Shown here piece by piece: positions 1 through 5,867 of a DNA stretch of 10,372 bases. Where the stretch lies: contig ONNU01000185.1 in assembly GCA_900319255.1 (NCBI GenBank), positions 1 through 10,372 on the forward strand. The letters are read 5' to 3'. Position 1 is the stretch's first letter; the number at the start of each line of letters is the position of its first letter. Source of the stretch: an uncultured Eubacteriales bacterium (GTDB taxonomy: Bacteria > Bacillota > Clostridia > Oscillospirales > Acutalibacteraceae). The notes under the pieces are model-generated. The model saw only the letters and a program-made list of their open reading frames with translations, did not search any database and had not been told where the DNA came from. A program made the translations under genes and the position numbers.

Positions 1-99
1 ACTCCCACCACTGCGGCAGCTTATGACGTAAAGGTAGTAGCCAAGGACAGCAAGGGCGCAACAGCAAACAAGATATTCAATATCACTTGCGCAAACTGA
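1..99 (+). CDS. C-terminal end of a probable repeat-domain surface protein (partial)
   Basis: The window opens inside a reading frame whose last 32 codons end at TGA 97-99. The visible tail contains the pattern Y-D-V-K-V-V-A-K-D-S-K-G followed by a short beta-strand-like ending (K-I-F-N-I-T). This resembles the last strands of an immunoglobulin-like or triple-tyrosine (Y_Y_Y) beta-sandwich repeat, which is common in secreted Clostridia proteins. That assignment is an inference from a very short stretch. The hairpin 20 bases after the stop supports this being the true end of an upstream transcription unit separate from the chaperone genes. Confidence 0.6.
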   Translation, partial: TPTTAAAYDVKVVAKDSKGATANKIFNITCAN

Positions 100-120
100 A
101 ATAATTAATTGATCCCACCG

Positions 121-153
121 GCGGGCGTGCGAAAGCACGTCCGCTTTCACATT
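121..153 (+). terminator. Probable intrinsic terminator of the upstream gene
   Basis: A 10-base-pair stem (121-130 with 135-144, one G-U pair) closes on a GAAA tetraloop and is followed by a short, interrupted T-rich stretch (TTTCACATTT). It begins 21 bases after the upstream stop codon. The stem is strong but the T tract is weak, so termination may be incomplete. Confidence 0.6.
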
Positions 154-165
154 TAAATAATTTGA

Positions 166-255
166 AGGAATCAGGAATGAGAAATTAGGAATTAGGAATG
201 AGGAATTTGGAATTTGGAAAGTGGAAAGTGGAATTGAATTGAATTAGGAATTGGA
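166..255. repeat. Purine-rich degenerate simple repeat (GAATTAGGAATGAGGAAT type)
   Basis: About 90 bases consist of imperfect tandem iterations of units such as GGAATTAG, GGAATGA, GGAATTT and GGAAAGT, with almost no C on the plus strand. The array looks like replication-slippage sequence and shows no start, ribosome site or codon bias. Similar GAATTAGG stretches are familiar from intergenic regions of some Clostridia genomes (recollection, not checked). Confidence 0.7.
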
Positions 256-565
256 TAGTGCTGGCATTATGGTTTTGGCTTACAGTTTCTGTTGAGGCTG
301 GGATGTGTAACTGCTTTTTTTCTTTGCTTTGATAACAAACCCTTTTCTTTGAGTTTTGAGCTTTAAACATTGAACTGCCGGCGGCGCTGCAGGGAGTTCG
401 TGTAAAATATTTCTGGGAGTTTTCGTTGGAGCCGACTAAGGATTATTTTATTCCCCCTTACCTTCCAAGTATAACACGCGGAAGCGAAAGTAACGCATTG
501 TCAGACCTGTCCCCGCGTTTTTGACAGCGGCGGCACGCCGCCGCCGGCGGTGGGGGAGAAAGCTG
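256..565. other. Non-coding spacer with GC-rich palindromes
   Basis: No convincing gene is seen on either strand. The sequence changes abruptly from AT-rich to GC-rich blocks. Around 380-400 there is a GCCGGCGGC-type block. Between 527 and 550 a 7-bp stem (527-533 with 538-544, loop CACG) overlaps a perfect palindrome CCGCCGGCGG (541-550). The block from about 370 to 555 may be a copy of a dispersed intergenic repeat, but that is only an impression from its composition. The GC-rich palindromes end 15 bases before the -35 box of the chaperone operon promoter. Confidence 0.5.
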
Positions 566-594
566 TTGACAAAAATGTCGGTATTGTTTATAAT
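566..594 (+). promoter_or_regulatory. Consensus sigma-A promoter of the chaperone-like operon
   Basis: TTGACA at 566-571 and TATAAT at 589-594 both match the housekeeping consensus exactly and are separated by the optimal 17 bases. Transcription would start near 601, giving a leader of about 119 bases before the first gene. No CIRCE-type inverted repeat (HrcA operator of class I heat-shock operons) was seen near it, which argues against standard heat-shock control. Confidence 0.85.
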
Positions 595-622
595 AATAAA
601 GTAAGATGAATTCGTTGAATTA

Positions 623-655
623 AGTTTGTATATATTATACAATAGTTTGTATATA
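623..655 (+). promoter_or_regulatory. Operator-like direct and inverted repeat in the leader
   Basis: The 12-mer AGTTTGTATATA occurs exactly twice, at 623-634 and 644-655, with starts 21 bases apart, which is two helical turns. The first copy also begins a 17-base dyad, TTGTATA-TAT-TATACAA (626-642). The block lies about 22-55 bases downstream of the predicted transcription start, a position suited to a roadblock repressor. The sequence is very AT-rich, so chance repetition cannot be excluded. No known operator is recognised. Confidence 0.45.
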
Positions 656-705
656 AAAATATTCAAAAATATTAAATTCCCGTATCCTGTAATGAAAAAA
701 ATATG

Positions 706-712
706 AAGGAGG
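706..712 (+). promoter_or_regulatory. Ribosome binding site of the grpE-like gene
   Basis: AAGGAGG lies 7 bases before the ATG at 720. It is a near-perfect Shine-Dalgarno sequence and fixes this start. Confidence 0.85.
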
Positions 713-719
713 TCGTAAA

Positions 720-1526
720 ATGTCACAGGATGAGGAGATTATCAGGGAGATTCCGTCGACGGAAACGCAGGAATTTGCGGATGCAGAGGATAATTGTGAG
801 ATAACGGCTGAAACCGATCCTTTGGCTCAGATAAGCGAGGATATCAAAGCTCTTTCGGAAGAGGTGGGAAAGCTCAGGAATGATGACAGGGCGCTGTGTG
901 AGATAGAAAAGATCCAGCAGCAGCTTTCTGAAATTTCTGAGAAACTGAAGGCAGACGAACAGCCTGCAGAAAAGCAGGATCCCGCAGAGGAGCTGTCCGC
1001 TCTTGTCCGACAGATGATGCAGAAGCAGGAAAGCAATGAGCGTAAGCTTGCCCAGGCACTGAGAGAAAATGCGAATTTCCAGATACAGGTGCGCTCCGGT
1101 ATGCAGCATGATCTTGACGATCTGAAAAAGCGGGTCAGCGGAGAACAGCTTATCCCGATACTCAAGGAGATATCGGAAATGTATGTTGATTATATTTTTC
1201 TTACAGAATGTGATCTCACGGCTGAGGAAATGAAAAAGAACCTTTCATATATGTTCAGCCAGCTTGAGGATCTGTTTGAAGAAAACGGCGCATCGGTTCT
1301 TGTGAGCAGCGAGGGCAGTCCGAGGAAAAATTACTGCTGCAGAGTGGTTGAAAAGATACCCACCGCAGACCCCGATAAGCATAATACCGTCGCCCGTTCA
1401 CGCAAGCCGGGCATCATCAGGGACAAGACCGTACTGCAGCCGGAATATGCTGATATTTATGTATATGACCCGTCGCTTGAAGCTGAAAAGACAAATGACA
1501 GCAAAAACGAAGAGGTAAAGAACTGA
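720..1526 (+). CDS. GrpE-like nucleotide exchange factor with long N-terminal coiled coil
   Basis: This 268-residue protein is probably the ADP/ATP exchange factor for the Hsp70 proteins encoded immediately downstream. It has an acidic N-terminus (about 1-33), then a long charged heptad-rich helix (about 34-135) matching the dimerising coiled coil of GrpE. A compact C-terminal part contains D-P-D-K-H-N (217-222) followed by V-L-x-P-x-Y-A-D-I-Y-V-Y. This parallels the HN(A/S)V and 'VLxxGY...VxV' beta-wing signature by which GrpE contacts the Hsp70 nucleotide domain. It is longer than usual GrpE (about 190-210 residues), mainly because of the extended coiled coil and an acidic, Lys-rich tail. 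There is no signal peptide, so it is cytoplasmic. It is the first gene after the promoter, 39 bases ahead of the first hsp70. The name grpE is withheld because a divergent paralogue is more likely than the housekeeping copy. Confidence 0.75.
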   Translation: MSQDEEIIREIPSTETQEFADAEDNCEITAETDPLAQISEDIKALSEEVGKLRNDDRALCEIEKIQQQLSEISEKLKADEQPAEKQDPAEELSALVRQMMQKQESNERKLAQALRENANFQIQVRSGMQHDLDDLKKRVSGEQLIPILKEISEMYVDYIFLTECDLTAEEMKKNLSYMFSQLEDLFEENGASVLVSSEGSPRKNYCCRVVEKIPTADPDKHNTVARSRKPGIIRDKTVLQPEYADIYVYDPSLEAEKTNDSKNEEVKN

Positions 1527-1551
1527 GAAAAAATAATATAAAGATAGTTTC

Positions 1552-1558
1552 AGGAGGT
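1552..1558 (+). promoter_or_regulatory. Ribosome binding site of the first hsp70 gene
   Basis: AGGAGGT lies 7 bases before the ATG at 1566 and supports that start. The protein then begins directly with the first strand of the Hsp70 ATPase domain. Confidence 0.8.
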
Positions 1559-1565
1559 AATCAAA

Positions 1566-3182
1566 ATGGGAACATTCGGTATTGACTTAGGCACAACCTA
1601 CAGCTGTATTTCAACTCTGGACAGAAACGGAAATCCGGAGATAATCAAAAATCAGGCTGATAACACAGATACACTTGCATCGGTGGTATTTTTTGAAAAT
1701 GAAAATAATATCGTTGTAGGCGAGGCTGCAAAGGAGAGGATCGAAACTGACGGCGACCGTGTGGTTGACTGCATCAAACGTCAGATCGGCAAGCCCGATG
1801 CAAAGAGCTATACATATTTCGGAAAGACATATAACCCCACAGATATCAGCTCCCTTATACTCAGGAGAATAAAGCAGATGGCAGAGGAACAGGGCTACAG
1901 CGTTGACGATGTGGTAATAACCTGCCCTGCATATTTCGGCTTTGAGGAGCTTGAGGAAACAAGAAAGGCAGGAATGCTTGCCGGCATGAATGTCCTTTCC
2001 GTTATCGCAGAGCCGACTGCGGCTGCGCTCAGCTACTGCGCAAGACAGTTCCAGGAGGAGCGTACTATAATGGTATATGACCTTGGCGGCGGTACTTTTG
2101 ACGTTACGATACTTAAAATGTCCATGGATACCAATTCCGAGGGTCAGGAGGTACAGAAGGTAAAGGTCGTTACAACAGGCGGCGATGATCTTCTCGGCGG
2201 CAAGGACTGGGATGACAGGCTTGTGGAATATGTGACAAATGCCTGCTGCACTGAAAACGGCATCAGCCTGGATGAGATGGATACCGAGACCCATCAGCTT
2301 ATCCGCAGCAGAGTAGAAAATGCAAAGAAAAAGCTTACCAATCTTGAGGAGACCTCCGTCAAGATAAATATAAATAATTCCATGACAAAGGTAAAGATCA
2401 CCCGTGAGGAATTTGAAAACCTTACCGCCGATCTTGTTCAGAAAACCATGTCATATGTTGAAAAGACCATTCAGGATGCGGGCAATATCCCGATAGATAC
2501 TGTTCTTTTAGTAGGCGGCTCCTCCTTCATGCCCATGATAAAGAATGCGGTCGAGCAGAGATTCCCGGGCATCGTACAGTTTGAAGACCCGAATCACGCT
2601 GTTGCAAAGGGCGCCGCTGTATATTCAACTATTCTCGTTGAAGCGTCAAAGGCTGAAAGCTCAGACGGTCAGCCGAAAGCTCCCTCAGAAGCCGGCGCAA
2701 TGTCCATACTCAACCCCATCGAGGTGGTTGACAGAACTCCCCGTTCCTTCGGACCCGGCGTTCTTGATGAAAACGGAGAATATATAATAGACAACCTTAT
2801 CAAGATAAATTCAGAAATGCCTGTTGATGAAACCAGATCATATTATGCGCCTAAGGATAATATGCCCTGTGTAGAGCTGCGCGCATTTGAAAATATGAGC
2901 GTCAATGACAGAGTTACCCCCTGCATAAATATGGAGGGAAACGAGCAGTATTCAGATCCTGCTGATAAGGTCAAATGCATAGGTACGCTTCACATTGATC
3001 TTCCCGCAGGCACGAAAAAGGGCACAGAATTCAAGGTCACATTCAAAGTTGAAAACAGAGAGATCTATATTGAAGCAGTAAATGTCAGCACAGGCGAGCC
3101 ATTCAGCACAAAGATACAGATAGGCACCGATATAGATGTAGAAAACAGCGTTGTCAATCAGGTAGCGATAAGCGCCGAGTGA
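1566..3182 (+). CDS. Lidless Hsp70 (DnaK-like ATPase with beta substrate domain)
   Basis: This 538-residue Hsp70-family protein has a complete nucleotide-binding domain (about 1-375). It shows phosphate-1 motif G-I-D-L-G-T-T (5-11), a Lys at 71 in the position of the catalytic Lys70 of E. coli DnaK, phosphate-2 motif D-L-G-G-G-T (172-177), and adenosine motif V-G-G-S-S (316-320). A beta substrate-binding domain follows (about 389-515), recognisable by D-R-T-P-R-S-F-G, N-L-I, M-P and then I-D-L-P-A-G. The usual hydrophobic VLLLD linker is replaced by a sequence ending I-E-V-V-D (385-389). The protein stops where DnaK (about 610-640 residues) would begin its alpha-helical lid, so stable substrate trapping may be altered. 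It lies between the grpE-like gene and the hsp70-vWA gene with short spacers, indicating one operon. It is a dedicated paralogue rather than housekeeping dnaK. Confidence 0.88.
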   Translation: MGTFGIDLGTTYSCISTLDRNGNPEIIKNQADNTDTLASVVFFENENNIVVGEAAKERIETDGDRVVDCIKRQIGKPDAKSYTYFGKTYNPTDISSLILRRIKQMAEEQGYSVDDVVITCPAYFGFEELEETRKAGMLAGMNVLSVIAEPTAAALSYCARQFQEERTIMVYDLGGGTFDVTILKMSMDTNSEGQEVQKVKVVTTGGDDLLGGKDWDDRLVEYVTNACCTENGISLDEMDTETHQLIRSRVENAKKKLTNLEETSVKININNSMTKVKITREEFENLTADLVQKTMSYVEKTIQDAGNIPIDTVLLVGGSSFMPMIKNAVEQRFPGIVQFEDPNHAVAKGAAVYSTILVEASKAESSDGQPKAPSEAGAMSILNPIEVVDRTPRSFGPGVLDENGEYIIDNLIKINSEMPVDETRSYYAPKDNMPCVELRAFENMSVNDRVTPCINMEGNEQYSDPADKVKCIGTLHIDLPAGTKKGTEFKVTFKVENREIYIEAVNVSTGEPFSTKIQIGTDIDVENSVVNQVAISAE

Positions 3183-3217
3183 TGGAAAAGACAGGAACCT
3201 CTGCAATTTGAGACAGC

Positions 3218-3223
3218 GGTGAT
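3218..3223 (+). promoter_or_regulatory. Offset Shine-Dalgarno of the hsp70-vWA gene
   Basis: There is no AGGAGG here. GGTGAT, complementary to the AUCACC part of the 16S 3' end, lies 3 bases before the ATG at 3227. An in-frame TGA at 3209-3211 rules out an earlier start. Translation may be weaker than for the upstream genes. Confidence 0.5.
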
Positions 3224-3226
3224 AAA

Positions 3227-5461
3227 ATGGGTATAAAAGTAGGAATAGACCTGGGCACTACTTTTTCGGCGGTAGCAGTGTATGACGAAAAAGCAGGTAA
3301 ACCGGTCATTATAAAAAATCCGGAGGGGGAGAGGATCACCCCTTCGGTAATACATTTTGAGGATGACGGGGAGATCGTTGTGGGCAGCGAGGCTAAGGAA
3401 TCCTTTGAAAGCGGTGAGCCGGGCTGCATTTCCGTGTTCAAGCGCAGCATGGGGGACAGCAGCCCCTATTGTACCATCAAGGGAAAAAGCTATACTGCTG
3501 AGGATCTTTCCGCGATACTTCTCAGCTTCCTGAAAAAAAGCACAGAGCAGGTATGCTCACAGGAAATAGATGAGGCTGTTGTCACCGTTCCCGCATATTT
3601 CTATCAGCAGGAACGGGCAGCTACAATGAGAGCCGCCCACAGAGCCGGTCTTAATGTCAGACAGATCATCAACGAGCCGGTAGCCGCAGCAATGACCTAC
3701 GCTGTGAGCCATTGGCGGGAAAATGCTGTGATAATGGTTTACGACCTCGGCGGCGGAACATTTGATGTGACCATGGTGCAGATGCAGGAATACGGCGTTA
3801 TGCGCTCGCTGGAAACCACCGGAAATCATATTCTCGGGGGCAAGGACTGGGATGAAGCCCTGACAGAGCTGATAAAAAGCAAGCTTCTGGAGGAGACCGG
3901 CATTGATGCCGACAGCTCCCCGATACTCAGCAGAACGGTCATCAGACAGGCTGAGATCATAAAAAAGAAGCTTACTCAGTTTGACAGCACCGAACTGCGT
4001 CTGAAGCTTCCGGATTACGGAGAATACAAGCTTACCGTCACGCTTGATGAATTCAATGCAGCCACAAGACCGCTTCTTGAACGCACAGGCAGTCTGTGCC
4101 TGAATCTACTTGAGGGTCTTAGGCTTGGCTGGGAGGATGTGACGGATATACTTCTCGTAGGCGGTTCAACGAGAATGAGACAGGTTCCCGCATATCTCCG
4201 TGAACTCAGCGGACACGATCCGATAAGTCATGTTGATCCTGATGAAGCGGTTGCTTTAGGAGCTGCGATACAGGTGCATCTTCCTGCGCCGGAGTATCTT
4301 GTTACAAAGGTGCCCGATGCAAAGGACGAAGCCTTCACAGGACGCATACGCATGAAAAAGACAAAAGCGTCCTCAGAGGAAAGCGTACTTGAAAACGCCC
4401 TGAGCATTCGCTGTACAGATATCGTAGCCCATGCAATGGGCATTATAGCGGTAAATGATGCGGGAACGCATTATATCAATAAAACCATAATCCCGGCAAA
4501 TCAGCAGATCCCCTGCAAATGCGCCGAAGCCTTCCGTTTTTATACGACAGAGGACGGAAAAAACGAAATGGAGATATATGTGCTTCAGGGTACAGCTGCG
4601 CCGGCGGAATGTAATATAACAGGAAAATACAGGGTCACAGGCATACCCCATGATAAGCATAATAACCCCCGGATTATACGCATACAGTATAGCTATGATA
4701 TCAACGCTATGATCCATGTACAGGCAAGGCTTGAAGGCTCGGAGCGTGACCTGCCTATCCGTGAGGAAACCCCGGAGCAGGATATCAGCAGATTTGCCCG
4801 ACCCATAGCGCCGGGGGAGCTTTCGGTGGTGCAGGATAACAGCCTTTCTGTAATGCTGGCTCTTGACGTATCGGGAAGCATGAGAGGCTCGCCCATACGC
4901 AATGCAAAAAAGGCGATGTGCAGCTTTGTGGATAAGATGAAGAAAAAGGGCGGCGATGTAAGGATAGGCGTAATGGTGGTATCCGATAATACGCTGGTCT
5001 GTCAGGAGCTTACATCAGACCTGGAAAGCTGTAAGGCTGCGATAAAGGAGATAAAGGTGGAGATGACAGGAATAGGAAATGCCTGGCATCCGTTTTATAA
5101 GATAAATGATCTGATGAAGGAGCTGAAAGGGAAAAGATACGCTGTAGTTCTTGCAGACGGCGTATGGATGAATCCTGCCCGGGCAGTCGATGCGGCGCGG
5201 GAATGTCACGAAAACGGCATTGAGATAATAGGCATGGGCTTCGGAGATGCAGATGAAAAATTTATGCGGAATATCACCTTCGGCAGCATGGATTCAATAA
5301 TGCTTGAAGGCAGCAAGGAGCTTGAAATGGGCTTCGGAACCATCGCTCAGGAGATCAGCGCCGTATCCTCCACAAAACAGCAAAGCGGAAAAGCCGGTGC
5401 AGAGACCGCAGCCGAGACCTGGACAGCAATAAACGAGCTGCAGATCGGACGGCGACAGTAA
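3227..5461 (+). CDS. Hsp70-vWA fusion protein
   Basis: This 744-residue protein joins an Hsp70 to a von Willebrand factor A domain. The ATPase domain (about 1-370) has G-I-D-L-G-T-T (6-12), Lys72, D-L-G-G-G-T (173-178) and L-V-G-G-S-T (310-315). A beta substrate-like region (about 395-520) keeps the Hsp70 pattern T-T-E-D-G and V-L-Q-G. In place of the helical lid is a vWA domain (about 540-720) with MIDAS motif D-V-S-G-S-M (547-552), a Thr at 614 and an Asp at 644 in L-A-D-G, so metal-dependent ligand binding is likely intact. A short Ala/Thr-rich tail follows. There is no signal peptide or membrane segment, so it should be cytoplasmic. It starts 44 bases after the first hsp70. vWA domains generally mediate protein-protein contacts in complexes, so this subunit may bring the chaperone cycle to a specific partner (inference). 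The fusion is continuous in one frame with no sign of frameshift. Confidence 0.88.
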   Translation: MGIKVGIDLGTTFSAVAVYDEKAGKPVIIKNPEGERITPSVIHFEDDGEIVVGSEAKESFESGEPGCISVFKRSMGDSSPYCTIKGKSYTAEDLSAILLSFLKKSTEQVCSQEIDEAVVTVPAYFYQQERAATMRAAHRAGLNVRQIINEPVAAAMTYAVSHWRENAVIMVYDLGGGTFDVTMVQMQEYGVMRSLETTGNHILGGKDWDEALTELIKSKLLEETGIDADSSPILSRTVIRQAEIIKKKLTQFDSTELRLKLPDYGEYKLTVTLDEFNAATRPLLERTGSLCLNLLEGLRLGWEDVTDILLVGGSTRMRQVPAYLRELSGHDPISHVDPDEAVALGAAIQVHLPAPEYLVTKVPDAKDEAFTGRIRMKKTKASSEESVLENALSIRCTDIVAHAMGIIAVNDAGTHYINKTIIPANQQIPCKCAEAFRFYTTEDGKNEMEIYVLQGTAAPAECNITGKYRVTGIPHDKHNNPRIIRIQYSYDINAMIHVQARLEGSERDLPIREETPEQDISRFARPIAPGELSVVQDNSLSVMLALDVSGSMRGSPIRNAKKAMCSFVDKMKKKGGDVRIGVMVVSDNTLVCQELTSDLESCKAAIKEIKVEMTGIGNAWHPFYKINDLMKELKGKRYAVVLADGVWMNPARAVDAARECHENGIEIIGMGFGDADEKFMRNITFGSMDSIMLEGSKELEMGFGTIAQEISAVSSTKQQSGKAGAETAAETWTAINELQIGRRQ

Positions 5462-5573
5462 GCTGTAGTGAACGCCATCATTATTTTGACTTTACTCAAT
5501 CAACGACTGTACATCATGTTTGCAGAATAATAGCTAAGAAAACTATTGTTGTTTACTATTTCAGTAAAAGTCT

Positions 5574-5654
5574 GGCTATCCAAAGGGGATAAGGAAAGGG
5601 GATTTCAAAAGGGGGAAAACGTGAGGGGGAACCCCTTGTGGTTTCCACCTTTTG
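5574..5654 (+). repeat. Intergenic structured repeat, copy 1
   Basis: This 81-base element is matched by 10285-10365 in the same orientation (73 of 81 identical by eye, no gaps); weaker similarity continues a few bases on each side. Its 5' third is purine-rich with repeated A/G tracts. Its 3' part (5606-5654) folds on itself: 5606-5628 pairs with 5632-5654 around a GAA loop, with mismatches only at 5619/5641 and 5613/5647. Three pairs near the loop are G-U. It lies about 110 bases after the hsp70-vWA stop. It could be a dispersed repeat of REP or MITE type, or an RNA element at a transcript end. Confidence 0.8.
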
Positions 5655-5804
5655 TCCCACCAAAGCAGAAATACTGATAAAGCATTGCTCAGGGCATTAA
5701 CGCAGAACAGCGGAATTCCATTTTTCAAAACCCAACGGAGATGCCGCCATTACGAATTCAGGTATAAGAGCAATCGACAGGAATTATATACCGGAAAATT
5801 GAGC

Positions 5805-5829
5805 TTCGCTCCGGAAATCCCGGAGCGGG
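5805..5829 (+). other. GC-rich hairpin upstream of the J-like/FN3 gene
   Basis: GCTCCGG (5808-5814) pairs perfectly with CCGGAGC (5820-5826) around AAATC. The stem can be extended by one C-G and two wobble pairs to 5805-5829. It ends 38 bases before the ATG at 5868. No T tract follows, so a leader-structure role is more likely than termination. Chance is possible. Confidence 0.4.
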
Positions 5830-5867
5830 ATGATTAATAAATTATTGACTGTCTGTGAAAGGGTGTC

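Larger units (their letters stand above)
5462..5867. other. Intergenic region between the two gene blocks
   Basis: This 406-base gap holds no convincing gene. It contains a small stem-loop TTTACT-ATTTC-AGTAAA (5552-5568), the first copy of the long hairpin repeat (5574-5654), and a GC-rich hairpin (5805-5829) ahead of the next gene. No promoter of good quality was found. A TTGACT at 5486-5491 lacks a proper -10 partner. The downstream genes may therefore depend on read-through or on a weak promoter that cannot be recognised by eye. Confidence 0.6.

Noticed and set aside
166..255. CRISPR array or attachment site
   Set aside because: The units are short, degenerate and contiguous, with no constant repeat and variable spacer pattern; this is simple-sequence DNA.
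448..726. Minus-strand frame of 92 codons across the promoter region
   Set aside because: It covers the consensus promoter and the AT-rich leader, contains an Arg run produced by the CCG palindromes, and matches no family.
1611..2294. Long minus-strand open frame of 227 codons opposite the first hsp70
   Set aside because: It lies wholly antisense to a clear Hsp70 gene, has no ribosome site, and its translation is Cys/His/Ile-rich as expected for a shadow frame.
720..3182. Housekeeping grpE-dnaK operon
   Set aside because: The GrpE is extended, the Hsp70 lacks a lid and the standard linker, no CIRCE/HrcA site is seen, and the following genes are not dnaJ.
5486..5514. TTGACT as -35 box of a promoter for the second gene block
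   Set aside because: At 17 bases the -10 position reads GTACAT, which does not resemble TATAAT, and neighbouring spacings are no better.
5574..5654. Insertion sequence end
   Set aside because: No transposase frame lies next to either copy and no flanking target duplication could be identified.
5652..5837. Plus-strand frame of 61 codons between the two gene blocks
   Set aside because: It starts inside the hairpin repeat, lacks a ribosome site, ends just past another hairpin, and has no recognisable domain.
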